55,407 nucleotides of DNA from Chlamydomonas sphaeroides (Eukaryota; Chlorophyta; Chlorophyceae; Chlamydomonadales; Chlamydomonadaceae). Shown one piece after another: positions 45,498 to 55,407 of this stretch. Within the stretch, counting starts at the first letter, position 1, and every line of letters starts with the position of its first letter. The stretch covers positions 1-55,407 of the forward strand of contig BDDC01000524.1 in the NCBI GenBank assembly GCA_001662425.1, in the 5' to 3' direction. The position numbers and the translations under genes are program-made. Below the pieces are notes generated by a model. It saw only the letters and a list, made by a program, of their open reading frames with translations. It was not told the DNA's origin and did not search any database.

Positions 45498-48400
45498 ATG
45501 GCTGCCATAAGCCTCGCCGCGCTGCTAGCGCTAGTGCTTGTGCCGACGGCATGCGGCGTGGACATGCCGGCCCTCGCTGCCGGTAAGCCCCTCCCTACCT
45601 TCTCGCCTCCGCGGTCGAGCCCCCGTGCCGCTGAGCTACCCCAGGCAGCAACCCATCAAACGTACCTCCACCGTCCCTGCCCCGCCCCCTCCCTGCGCCC
45701 CGCAGACGGCGCCCCCCTCCACCTAGACGCAGCGGCCGACGCAGCCACGCCCCGGCCTTCACCCCGATGCCCCTCCGCCCTGCTCGACTGCCAAACTCAG
45801 CACGCCATCCCCGACCCCCATCCAACCGACGCCAGCCTCCAAGAACCCCAGCCCCTCGACCCCCTCGACCCCCAGCCCACCCGCCGCCGCCTGGTCGCGT
45901 CCGTGCCCGCCTCCGCCACCAACGGCTCCTCCTCCGTGGCCTTCCCCGCCGCCGCCTTTGCCACCTGGTGCGCCGCCGACGCCGCCTGCTCCGCGGCGCC
46001 CTCCCTCAACCTCACGCTGCTGCACTACACCGACCCCTCACCCTTCACCGCCGTCACGCTCAACTGGGTGAGGGCCAGCCTGCCGGGGGGGCAAAGGTGT
46101 TAGGCGCTGCAATGTCCAATGTGCGGTGGGTACCCGGCACTGCCGCAACAAACCCTAGTTGAAAGCCCTTGCCTTTGGCAATTGCCCTCGCCCTCCCTTC
46201 TCCCCTTTCCTCGCGTGGCCATCTCCCCCCCCTTCTTCGCCCATCCATCCTGCCCAGCCCAACGTGTTCTCCGGCCCCGGCATATCCGGCATCACTGCCG
46301 TGTCAGGGGTGGTGGAGCTGCAGCTGGCGGGGCTGCCAGCCAAGGCAAGAGCTGGGGCCCAGCCTGCTCGACCACTGCTAGGGCTTGGCTGCTTTGTAAA
46401 TTTATGATCAAGCTCCAGCTGAAGCATGAGAAGCGATGAACAAACCTATGTACAAGAGCAACTGCGACCCCACCGCTGCCGCCCCGCTCTCCGCCGGCGC
46501 TGCTACACCACACCACACCACCGGGCGGCAGCGCATGTCGGGCGCCACGTCCTGCCCGCCTGGCCCCGCCTTCCCTTTGCCCAACACGTCCCTCCCGCTT
46601 TGCTACTCGCTCCCTCGCTCTCCCCCACGCCAGGCCAACGCCCTCATCTGCTCCGCCGCCAGCCCCTGCAACGCCACGCTCACGATGCCGCTGAGCGGGG
46701 CCGTGGACCCCACCCGGCCCGTGCTGTGCGTGCGCCTCGAGCCCAGCCTGCTAGGTGAGTCGCCACACTGCTGCCGTACAAGTTCTTGGTTACCGCACTT
46801 GGTAGCGCCTGTGATGCGCCTGGTGTGCTTGCCATATTGGCATCGAACATCACCAGCCGGAGCGCCGGTGTATCTTAGGCCTACAATTGCACGGGGTGGC
46901 GGCAGCGCCAAGCGCCGACCCGACTCACGGTGTGCGCACGGCGGGAGCCCAGCCTGTAAGGGAATGGCGCCGTGCTGCGCTCCCACCGCTGCCCGCCCTG
47001 ATGGGGCCCTGATTGGGGCCCTGATGGGGCCCTGATGGGGGCCCTGATGGGGCCCTGATTGGGGCCCTGATGGGGCCCTGATTGGGGCCCTGATGGGGGC
47101 CTGATTGGGGCCCTGATTGGGGCCCTGATGGGGCCCTGATTGGGGCCCTGATGGGGCCGGCAGCAGCCGTGCGCACCGCGGCCGCCCGCCGCGGCCAGCG
47201 CCACAGCCGCCATGACCCCCCCCCACCCACGAAAAGCCGCTCCAACCACCCCCTTCCAACCGCAGGCGGCTCATACCAGGCGTACGGCTACCCGGCCGGG
47301 TCCGACGGGCTGGCGGCGGTCGGCATCATAACCAACGGCGCGCTGCGCTGCTCCACGCAGCGCTTCGGGCGCCACATCGTGCTGCAGTACCGCCTCAGCC
47401 TGGCGTCACCGCCGCGGCCGCCGCCCTTGCCGTCGCCGCCGTCGCCTCCACCTCCGCCGCCGCTCAACGCAACGGGGCGCACTTTTGACAGTAAGTGATC
47501 CCGCGACCACCAACATGTTACAGAAGCTGGACCGTCGTACATGTAACGTTGTACATGAACAACATGTGGTGGCAGATGGGCATGGAGCGCACGTCATGCG
47601 CTTTGTTGATGGGTGGCTGGGTGGCTGGGTGGCTGGGTGGCGCGTGTGCTGCCGTGCTGGCGGTGTGCACTGCCCAGTGCCCGGTGCACACCAACCCGCC
47701 CTGCTCCACCTCCCCTCCCCTGCCCCGGCAGCGGAGATTGTGTTCACGATGGCCCTGGGGGTGGGGCTGGGCTTTGACACGCTCAAGGCCAACGACGCGC
47801 TCGTACGGAACATGTCATCCAGGTACGGCGTACGGCGCCGGCAACCGGCCGCCGCACGGGCCGCCGTCACGCCGCCGCCGTCTCAGTCGCCGGCTGGGTC
47901 TGGAGCTGCAGCACAGGGCACCTCGCAGCGGCCGCCCCAGCTGTCCTACAATCTCTGGGCGCAGCCAGAGGCCCGAGACACACACTCGCTTTCCGATACA
48001 CACGACAAACACGCAACAAACCCCGCCCCTGCTCACCTGCCCCTCCCATCCCTCTTTCTCGCCGCAGCCTGAGCTCCGCGCTCTCCTCCGCGCTCTCCTC
48101 CTGGCTGGCGGCCGCCGTGGGGCTGGCCGCGCTGCCGTCCAACGCCAGCGCGGCGCTGACCAAAATCCGGCGGCACCCCTCCAGCGGCAGCGTGAGCGCA
48201 GGGGCAGCGCGGCACCTGCCGCGACCCAGCCGCGAGCCGGCGCACCGAGTGCGCCTCGCGGCTGCGCTCGTACCGTCGTACGCCCCCAACCTCACTGCCC
48301 CAACAGTAGGGCGGCAACCCCTTCAGCGGCGGCGGCGGCGCTGCAGCGCAGCACGCCCAGCGGTCGCTGGCGCTGCTTTCACCTCGCATGCACGACCAGG

Positions 48401-50606
48401 TGCCGGCCAGGTGGTTGGTAGCGCCCGACCCGTTGGCGGCCTGCCTTCCGCCCGCCGGTCCACCCATCCAACCTCCGCAGGGCGCTGTGGCGCTGGACTA
48501 CACGCTCACCATCCCCGCCGGCGCCAGCGAGGGCCAGATCCAGGCGCTGCTGGCGGCGCTGCGCGACAACAGCAGCGCGGTGTTTGGGGGGTCGCCCTTT
48601 GCGGGGTGAGGCGGGGAACGGGGGGAGAGGCGTGTGGCGCGAAGGGCGGCGTGCGGCCGCATGGAGGCCAGGCGCGGCAGATGTGGTCGCTGCTGGCGGG
48701 GGTGGGAGGGGTCCGGGGCTTGGGGGGGCAGTGCTGCGCGCGCAGCGAGCGGAGTTGCGAAGGGGGCACAGCTTGAGCACAGCGCGCTAGGGCCGGTACG
48801 TGTCCCTGTCCCAGCGCCCTCCTCCATCCTCGCCCCTCGTCTTCGCCCTCCCCTGCGGCCCACCTCCGGCCCCCTGCCCCCTGACAACCCCTTGAATGCA
48901 CCGCCCCATCCCACCCCAACCCCCACCCATCAGGCTCGTGCTGCCCGACACCAGCTTCTCGCAGGTGCGGTGTCAGAGCTGGGGTTGGCCACGGACCCAT
49001 GACACGCTGCTATAATCGGGCAATCACTGCACGTTTCGAGACGTCACGAGCACACAGAGGCAACAGCCCGGACGGCCCGGGTCCGTTCTCGCCTTCTCGC
49101 CGCGCAGGCCACAGCCGGCTGCGTCGCATGCTGCCGCAGCGCCCTCCCGCCCCATCCGCCCATCCGCCCCGCCCTGCCGCCCCGGCGCCCCGTGCCCCCA
49201 TGAGGCAGCCCGCCTAAGTATCCCCACATGCCCGCCCGCCTGCCCGCCCGCCCGCCTGCCGCTACCTCAGGTCCTGGCGGCGCCCGCCAAGCCCCTGTCC
49301 GCCGCCGCGGCGGTGGCCGTGAGCCTGGCTGCGGTGCTGGGCTTGGCGGCGCTGGTGGCTGCGGCGGTGCTGCTGCGGCGGCGGGTGGTGATGGGCCGGC
49401 TGCTGCCCAAGGTGGGGGCCGAGGGTCGCTCGCCACGCGGCGCCGGCACCAGCGCGGCCTGCGCGCTGCACGCATGCGGTTGTTGTCGCACGTCGGAAAC
49501 AAGAGGCGCTGTGCGTGCGTTGTGTCAATAAAGAGCATGTTTCTCGTCGCATGTGCGCACCGGTGCTCCTTGGGTTCGCCACGCTGTGGGCCCGCCCTGG
49601 GATCGCCCCTGCGGTGGCGGCCCGGCGCCGCCCGCTTCGCTGTGGAGCGCAGGGCAGGGTGTGCCACGCGGCTCCAACATCCCTCCCTTACCCCCGTCCC
49701 TGTGTCCGCTGCCACCCACGTGGCCCAGCCCGGAAGGGCCCCGGCGAGCCGCCTGCGTCTCGTGCCCTCGGGCTCAGCCCGCGGTGCCATGTTGGCGGCT
49801 CCAGCACTAGCGCCCCGCACCCTCGTGCCTCCTCCCGCAGGAGCCCCAGGGCCAGTGGGCCGCGCACAGCTACCGCCCATGGCAGGGACCCTGCGTCCAC
49901 ACCAGTAGTGTTTTTGCTACCCAGTCGCCGCCCCTTTCCCCCCTTGTTTCCGCAGAAGCCCCCAGGCAAGTGGGACAAGTACGGCACGGAGGTGGTGCAG
50001 CCGGGCGCTGATGCGGCCCGGCGGAGGGCGTCTGCCGCTGCGAGGCAGAAGGCGGCGGCCGGCGGCGGCGGCACCGCGCTGGATGACGCAGTGGCGGCGG
50101 CGGCGGAGGGGGACGGGCCGGCGGCGGCGGCGGCGCCGGAGGCGGGGCTGGGGCTTGGAGACGGGGAGGGCGGGGAGGCGGGCGGCGGCCGGACGCTGCT
50201 GGCGCCTTGGGAGGCAGGCGCGGACGGGATGCGAGGCGCCGCGCCGGCGGCGTATGCGCCGGCGGTGGCGGCGCCGGCGCAGGCGCGGGTGGTGGTGCCG
50301 CCGCCGGATGACGCTGGCGGCGCCGCCGCAGCCGTCGACCCAGACGCAGTCGTGACCCTGCAGCCGGCGGAGCTGCCGCCGTCGCCGGCGGCGCCGCCGC
50401 CGCCGCCGCCGGATGCTGAGGCGGCACCGGCGAGCACTCGGCGCGGCGGCGTGGCGGCGGCCATGCGGGCCAGGCGCAGCTCCGCGACCGCCGTGGCAGC
50501 GTCCGGCGCGTCGGTGGCGGCGCTGGGCGCTGGTGCCGGGCCGCCGCCGGTCAAGAGCGAGGCGCGGCTGAGTCAGAGCAAGGCCGCCTGGGGGTCCTTG
50601 ATGTGA
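45498..50606 (+). CDS. Type I membrane protein with Pro-rich ectodomain, unknown function
   Basis: Predicted plasma-membrane glycoprotein, 710 aa. Exons: 45498-45582, 45706-46067, 46258-46344, 46634-46754, 47266-47490, 47732-47822, 48068-48191, 48310-48399, 48481-48605, 48934-48964, 49271-49411, 49956-50606; phases and sum agree. The signal peptide is MAAISLAALLALVLVPTACG. The ectodomain has Cys-containing beta-type segments (WCAADAACSAAPSLNLTLL; CSAASPCNATLTMP), several N-x-S/T sites and a PPRPPPLPSPPSPPPPPP stretch. Next comes a segment with the shape of SEA-like algal modules (FTMALGVGLGF ... SSALSSWLAAAVGL ... VALDYTLTIPAG). One membrane helix lies at about aa 457-483 (AVAVSLAAVLGLAALVAAAVLL), followed by RRR, as in a type I topology. 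A 220-aa Ala/Gly/Pro-rich cytosolic tail ends the protein. I do not recognise the family. The exon 3 donor appears to be GC. Confidence 0.72.
46995..47158. repeat. Intronic minisatellite GGGGCCCTGAT(T), 11-13 bp unit
   Basis: About 14 copies varying by one or two bases in intron 4 of the membrane-protein gene. The GGGCCC core is itself palindromic. Confidence 0.92.
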
Positions 50607-52525
50607 GCGGGCCCGGCGCTGCGGTGCGCCTGGCGCTGCCTGCGTTGCCGGGGGCCCGGGTGTCCGCAAGATGGACAGTGTAACAACATCAACGACAGTG
50701 GGCTCGCTGGGATGGTGCTCGGAGTCCGGCGTTGTTCGGCCCCCGCACGCCCTGGCGGTGTTGTGGAGATGCAGCTCGTTTCCAGGAGGCTCGGGGCCGC
50801 CTCCTGCTCTTCGAAGCCTCCTGCGCTTCCTCGGATGCTCGCGCAGCTGTTGGCAACGAGGCACTGTGGTGCGCTCCCCAGCTATATCGCACTGCCACCT
50901 GCCCGTCCAAGCCTAGCCCAGTGCATGAGCCATGGCATGGGGTAACATGGGGTAACAAGGGGACAACCCCAAGCGCACCAGACGTGGCGCCGTAATGCGT
51001 CCCCTCAGGGCTCTCACCCGCTGGCGCCGGGCCGTGTGCTGCTGGCCGGCAGGCCCCTCGGGGGCCAAGAATGGCTCCAGTCCTCCCTCGCACGAGATGG
51101 CCAACGGCGGGCACCTGCGGGGGGCCACACACGGGCGGTAGCTGCGCCGCCCAGACACGTCTGCGGTCGGTCGCCAGCACCTACCAGGCATCCGCGCGGC
51201 ATTGGCCCTGCAAGTCACTGCACGGGGGGCGGCTGCGGCAGCCGTGGTGGCCGCGGTGGCCGTGCGGCGGCGAGCGGCGGCGCCGGCCCTCGTGACCGCC
51301 TGGCGCGCTGTGGCTGTGGGTGTAACCGGCGGTGCAAGAGGTAATCCTCGGATGCTAGGAGCATCCGCGGTGTGGTGGTAGTCCTACCACAGTGGGCACA
51401 TGCCGCGTGTGGGGCCGCGAGGCCCGAGGCAGGGCCGCGGGCACATCTCCTGCGGTGGCGCACCTGGCGCTGGGGTGCGGGAGACCTGGGGCCGGGGCAC
51501 AGGCCGTGGGGATGTGGACGAAAGTAAAGCAAAAGGCACCGCCTGTGGCCGGCATCAGGAGAGGCCCGCCGCCGCAACCGGCGAGGGAGGCACGCGGCCC
51601 TGCATGGAGCGCCGCCGGGCGGGTTGCGGCGGCCCTAGCCAAGGCCACGAGGGAGCACGAGGGAGTGAGGGGCCTACACAGCTACGGCTCCCATGCGCCG
51701 GTGGGCACGCATGGAGCGCACGGCGCGTGTCGCCTGTCGCTGCCTGCCCGGCCGCTTGGAGCAGGCGGGTCTCGCAGCAGCTCGGCGGGCGGCGAGGCCC
51801 GTGCGCCGCATCTTGCTGCGGCCCCGGCAGGGGACGCTGGGCGCTCTGTGGCGCAGGGCCGCAGGCCTCCAGCCTGGGACCGGGGCCTGCCAACCTGTTG
51901 ATACCAGGGGGCCTCGTAGGCGTCTCCTGGGTTGCTAGCTGGGGGCACTGCTGGAGGCAGGCGCGGGCGAGCGGGGCGCGCGCCGGGGTGTGTGGCGGGA
52001 GGGGAGGGCTGACCGAGGCCGGCGGGCGCAGCGCAGGGACACGCCTCGCTGTGCGTGCAGTGCCTCAAAGGACAGACAGGAAGTGCCTTGGGCTGCGGTG
52101 CGGCCAACACGCCTCCGCTGCGCGGGGGCCGTGCTTTGCCGACACCTGCGCCACTTGGCGCAGGCCGGCGATCGCAGCGCGCGCCGCATGCGGCCATTGC
52201 GGCCCGGGATTTGCTGCGGTCGCCGCCGTCGCCTGCGGCATAAGCCTTGCGGCTGACCGGGAGAGCCCTTCGGCTGAGTTAGGCCGGGAGGGCCGGAAGC
52301 ACAGACATAAGCACAGACATTAGTTCATGGAAACCTGTCCCAGCTGCGCAGGGGTGCATGGCTCGCCCCCAAAAGAGGCCACCCAGACCAGGCGCACACC
52401 GTCGGTCAAAATGCGGTTTTAGCTGGGACTATTTCAGGTGTCTCGGGCACACCGAATCTCCGTGCCCTCACCCCACGGGCCGGAGTTTGCCGGCCGAAGT
52501 GCCTGAAACGGCAGGAATGCACATG
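50607..52525. other. Gene-poor region
   Basis: Holds the 3' UTR of the membrane-protein gene and roughly 1.8 kb in which I see no supported gene. Long open frames (for example 51400-52323 on plus) are of random GC-rich composition without motifs. Confidence 0.45.
50679..50683 (+). terminator. TGTAA downstream of the membrane-protein gene
   Basis: First TGTAA on the plus strand, 73 nt after the stop codon. A 3' UTR of about 90 nt would be short for this lineage but possible. Confidence 0.45.
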
Positions 52526-52695
52526 TCAACGCACGTCGCCGCTGCTGCTGCCACTCTCGCTGTGTCGCGGCCGCTTGCGGCGGCGGCCGCTACCACCCCC
52601 TCGGCCTCCGCTGCCCGGCCCATCGCCCCCCGGCCCATCGCCGCCACCAGGGCGGAAGCAGGCCGGGCGCTCGGCCCCGAGCAGCTGGAGGCACA

Positions 52696-52744
<49 letters not shown>

Positions 52745-52807
52745 GTTAAGAACGGCGTTGAGGTCACGGTCTCAATCTTAAACGTCTGGAGAAATGCTGT
52801 ATTGTAG
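52526..52807 (+). CDS. Small ORF with Ala/Pro-rich N terminus and polyQ run (hypothetical)
   Basis: From ATG 52526 (upstream in-frame ATGs at 52520 and 52358) the frame reads MSTHVAAAAATLAVSRPLAA, then Ala/Pro/Arg-rich sequence and about 17 Gln from a CAG array. The N terminus looks like a chloroplast transit peptide (Ala/Ser/Thr/Arg-rich, few acids). The reading after the Gln run (HVKNGVEVTVSILNVW) may be intron. It could be exon 1 of a spliced gene whose later exons I cannot identify, or a chance frame over a microsatellite. Confidence 0.28.
52694..52743. repeat. (CAG)n microsatellite
   Basis: About 15 uninterrupted CAG copies preceded by CAG CAA CAG. In the 52526 frame it encodes polyglutamine. 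Confidence 0.95.
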
Positions 52808-52929
52808 TGGGTGGAGACTAAAAGAAATGCTGAAGTTTTTTTGGAAAATAACTAATTGAAGGTTGGCGGAATCGAAAGGTCTCCAGCGGGGGGAGGAGGG
52901 GGATGGGCAGGAGCGTGTTGTTACGCTGC

Positions 52930-53437
52930 CGGTGTTATTACAGCTCTGCCATGTCGTGCCGCAGCCTTGGCAGACTTGCACGCCATGCGCACGCCGCGCC
53001 CCAGGCAGCATTATCGCAGGCAGCTGGCCGCACCCGCAGTTGTTGCAGACCTGGAGCGTAGGGCAGGGCCCGCGCACACTCCGTGAGACCTAGAGCAAGC
53101 ACCTCCGGCTCCCCTTCTAGCAGACATGTACTCTTTCACGCCACAGCCTACCCAACAGCCTTCGTACCTGCGAGGTGTGGCACTCGTTGATTATGACCAC
53201 GTGCCACGTGTACCGCTCGCGCAGCAGCCGAACGAACTCCTTGCGAGGTGGCTGGCCCTGGCGGCTGATCGCCGAGTTCCACCCGGCGCTGCCGCATCCC
53301 CAGCCCACCACCACCTCGTCCTTGGGCCGCCCGTCAGTCAGCCGCGCGGCTTCGCGGTGCAGCCCCCGCTGCTTGCGGATGTACACCTTGAGCCGCTTCT
53401 TGCGCTGGCGGGGGTCGAAGTAGTGGGCCAGGAGGTC
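52930..53437 (-). mobile_element. Fanzor/TnpB-like (OrfB) nuclease fragment, probably decayed
   Basis: Exon 53437-53168 (90 codons, between a CAG acceptor and CAG|GTACG donor) encodes a basic segment (DPRQRKKRLKVYIRKQR), then DEVVVGWGCGSAGWNSAISR, GQPPRKEFVRLL and VVIINECHTSQ. The next exon starts at 53050 with VCNNCGCG and continues to VCQGCGTTW. The order (VVVG-strand with G/S, G..P.k, Glu followed by TS-polar, then a CxxC...CxxC zinc ribbon) matches the C-terminal half of eukaryotic OrfB/Fanzor proteins, RNA-guided nucleases of transposon origin. After TTW the usual N-R-D with the last RuvC Asp is missing (WQSCNN instead). No N-terminal RuvC-I exon was found. It is therefore likely a truncated or degenerate copy. 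No terminal repeats were identified. Confidence 0.62.
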
Positions 53438-53548
53438 CTGCACGCCCAGGTCCGCACAAGGTTGTACTGCCTGGGCAACGTTCCTGTCGCTCCTCCCACT
53501 TCGTCTGTGTACACAGCGTGCTGTTTTGCGTGGTAGCCTTCAACCTTC

Positions 53549-53746
53549 GTGGACCTCCCCTCTGCCAGCCCCGCAGCGCCAGTCTCGCTGACGCCGGCGG
53601 TTGCCATCCTCGCCGCCCTGCCCCGCCTTCCCCTCACCGCCGTTGGCCTCGCCTTTGTCGCGTTTGGCTACGCCATCAGCAAAACCCCAGCTGCCCTTGA
53701 CGACTTCAGCCGCCAGGTTCCCGCCTTGATTGACCGCCGCCAGTAG
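53549..53746 (+). CDS. Possible terminal exon of a small hydrophobic protein
   Basis: After CAG acceptors near 53572-53580 the frame encodes a hydrophobic stretch (PLTAVGLAFVAFGYAIS) followed by TPAALDDFSRQVPALIDRRQ and a stop. It reads like a genuine protein end with one membrane helix, but no upstream exon with matching phase was established. It might belong with the transit-like ORF at 52526, with the Fanzor-like fragment lying antisense in the intervening intron; that link is speculation. Confidence 0.22.
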   Translation: MDLPSASPAAPVSLTPAVAILAALPRLPLTAVGLAFVAFGYAISKTPAALDDFSRQVPALIDRRQ

Positions 53747-53989
53747 CCTAGCGGTCCGCTTATGCCGGCTCCAGTACCAAACAAGCGCAAGTAAGCGAAG
53801 GCAGCACGGTATCCGGCGCCCACGAGTCAAGACAACCGGCGTCCAGTAGCAGGGCTGCGCGCCCGCAATTGTGACGGGCCAATGGATGGCTCCAGAAGCC
53901 GCACACAAAACCGCACGCGCGCCCAGCTGCGCGCGGGGGTTGGCTTGTTCCACCGCATTCCTATGACCACGTCTGAGGATAATGGGCAG

Positions 53990-54757
53990 TCACACCGCAG
54001 ACTCCAGGCCTCCAGTATCCGCCACAGGCCGTGGAGGTGGAAGTCCGGAGTTCCAAAATTTCTCCGGTGCGGTTTCTGCAGGTGCCCACTGCATACGCCG
54101 TATAGATATTGTGTGATCGGCAGCGTCGCTGTCTTGCCGAGTCCTGCCCGCGCTGGTCCTTGGCCGCGCTCGGTACGCGGCGCTCGGTACGGCCTCGTCT
54201 CTCGCGCCGCGAGTTGGGAACCACAGGGCTGAGCTTGGCTGTAATAAACGCCGCGTTTTGCAGCTGCTCGTCCGGTCGGGCCTCGAACTATGGCCGGGAG
54301 CCGGTAGTTCATTGGCAAACGCTACGTCGTACGAGACGCTCAAATACCCCACAGCGCACGCGAAGCCTGTATACACAGGGCGTGCCGCAAGGTCGCTATC
54401 AATACGCTGCAGCAGCGCCGAAAGTTCGCGCGCGCTTGCTCGTAACACTACCTTCGTGCGTTCCCCAGAGCGCCACTCGAACAAACTACGTGCTACTTGA
54501 CCAGAGCTGCTTGACAGGTGCCTACGGTGCCGTCGCCGCGAATAGTGCCGGTAGCCAGCGGTCAATCGCCAATACATCCGCACGATGTGCTGCTGCGCGC
54601 TGCACGAGCCCTGCCCGCAGCCACTCAGGGCCATCTCAGTAGCATCTGGCGGCACTAGACACTCAGATGGCACACGTCGGCGCTTGGCTGTTGCCATAAC
54701 ATTTGAAACTTTAGTACCGACAGACAGCGCAAGCGCTTGCCTTACCATAACTACCAT
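53990..54757 (-). CDS. Hypothetical ORF, 255 codons
   Basis: Uninterrupted minus-strand frame from ATG 54757 with unusually many A/T-ending codons for this window. It includes basic segments (RHYSRRRHRRHL) and ELSALLQRIDSDLAARP. No family recognised. It lies upstream of, and on the same strand as, the Fanzor-like fragment and could be part of that element, or a chance frame. Its start is 79 bp from the divergent pherophorin start at 54837. Confidence 0.22.
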   Translation of the reverse strand: MVVMVRQALALSVGTKVSNVMATAKRRRVPSECLVPPDATEMALSGCGQGSCSAQQHIVRMYWRLTAGYRHYSRRRHRRHLSSSSGQVARSLFEWRSGERTKVVLRASARELSALLQRIDSDLAARPVYTGFACAVGYLSVSYDVAFANELPAPGHSSRPDRTSSCKTRRLLQPSSALWFPTRGARDEAVPSAAYRARPRTSAGRTRQDSDAADHTISIRRMQWAPAETAPEKFWNSGLPPPRPVADTGGLESAV

Positions 54758-54836
54758 GTGCGCTATGAAATGAGCAAGCTCGTCTTAATTGACGTACCTT
54801 AAGTTTTGCTCTCGTCGCGTCCGTCCGCAGGTGCCG

Positions 54837-55407
54837 ATGATGGGACGACCGGCCCTGTGGGCCGCGCTCGTCGCTGGCCTTTGTACCTTGCCAGGTGCGA
54901 TAACATGTGCAAAGCTGACTAGTCACAAAAGTTGACCGCCGAGCTTCTCGACACTTCTGCAACGCACTCCCTTCCACCCCCGGACCCGCAATGCAGGCCT
55001 CGCGCTGGCTGCCTCCGATGCCCTTGTGTCGCCCCACCGCGGCCTGCTCTCCCTCAGCAACTTCCCGTGGTGCGCCTGCAAGTCATGTGAGTCCCGCAGC
55101 GAGCAACGTGTGCCGCATCATCGCAGCCCGTCATCACATCGCACCGCCGCGCCCCGTCAGCACCCAAACCTGCCCCAGCCTACCCAACCCCCGCCTCCAC
55201 GTGTTGTCCGCCGCCCCAGACGACTGCGCCTGCTCGCCCTACAAGCTGACCATGTCGAGCTCGGTCACGACGGTGAGCACGCGCGGCTTGACAGGCACGC
55301 CGCAGCCTAACACCAGCTCCGTGTCTTCCCCTTCCCTCGTCCGCACCAACCGCGCGCTCGCACACCCCGGCTCCCGCACCCTGACTCGACCCCCCCCCCC
55401 CCCCCGC
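54837..55407 (+). CDS. Second pherophorin, 5' part only (runs off the window)
   Basis: Exons 54837-54894, 54997-55086 and 55220-55272 join in phase. Exon 1 encodes a signal peptide (RPALWAALVAGLCTLPG). Exons 2-3 give the pherophorin N-terminal signature FPWCACKSYDCACSPYKLT, parallel to FPFCRCLTYECRCSPYK in the gene at 779. The next donor follows at 55273 and the window ends in intron sequence with a C run. Same strand and gene family as the left-end gene, so a dispersed local family is likely. Confidence 0.77.

Noticed and set aside
51400..52323. 307-codon plus-strand frame in the gene-poor region
   Set aside because: Random-looking composition, no recognisable domain, and overlapping frames on the other strand are similarly long.

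Overview
The window is nuclear DNA of a green alga of the Chlamydomonas/Volvox group (Volvocales). The evidence is GC-rich sequence with many short GT-AG introns, TGTAA polyadenylation signals, pherophorin genes with hydroxyproline-type Pro/Ser linkers, a flagellar B-tubule-type coiled-coil protein, and a thylakoid protein with a twin-arginine lumen signal. The species cannot be fixed from the sequence alone. All multi-exon models below were built by hand. For each one I matched splice-site phase and checked that the summed coding length is divisible by three, but no transcript evidence was available.

Layout, left to right. A very large multi-module pherophorin (779-11692, +, 22 exons). A KDM4-type JmjN-JmjC histone demethylase with an AT-hook tail (18862-13899, -, 9 exons), convergent with the pherophorin. 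A PAS/class III nucleotide cyclase of the algal CYG type (30378-20708, -, 18 exons). A secreted or vacuolar M20 metallopeptidase (36756-30736, -, 17 exons). A Psb27-family thylakoid lumen protein (39720-37827, -), whose 5' end is lost in an assembly gap at 39752-40118. A FAP210/CCDC173-like axonemal protein (40899-44485, +, 11 exons). A type I membrane protein with a Pro-rich ectodomain and a long cytosolic tail (45498-50606, +, 12 exons). A gene-poor stretch with a polyQ ORF and a decayed Fanzor/TnpB-like (OrfB) fragment (53437-about 52930, -). Finally, the first three exons of a second pherophorin (54837 onward, +), which leaves the window.

The genes do not form an operon-like system; this is an ordinary mixed nuclear neighbourhood. 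Shared themes are cell-wall/extracellular-matrix proteins at both ends and in the middle (two pherophorins, the Pro-rich membrane protein), cilium and signalling proteins (axonemal coiled-coil protein, cyclase), and one chloroplast lumen protein. Introns are full of minisatellites. One roughly 70-120 bp dispersed repeat occurs in both orientations in pherophorin introns and again in a demethylase intron.

Most interesting points: repeated B modules and a duplicated five-exon cassette inside the giant pherophorin; short collagen-like Gly-X-Y runs in its modules; the AT-hook KDM4 architecture; an altered base-recognition stretch in the cyclase; three introns that appear to use GC donors; and the Fanzor-like remnant.
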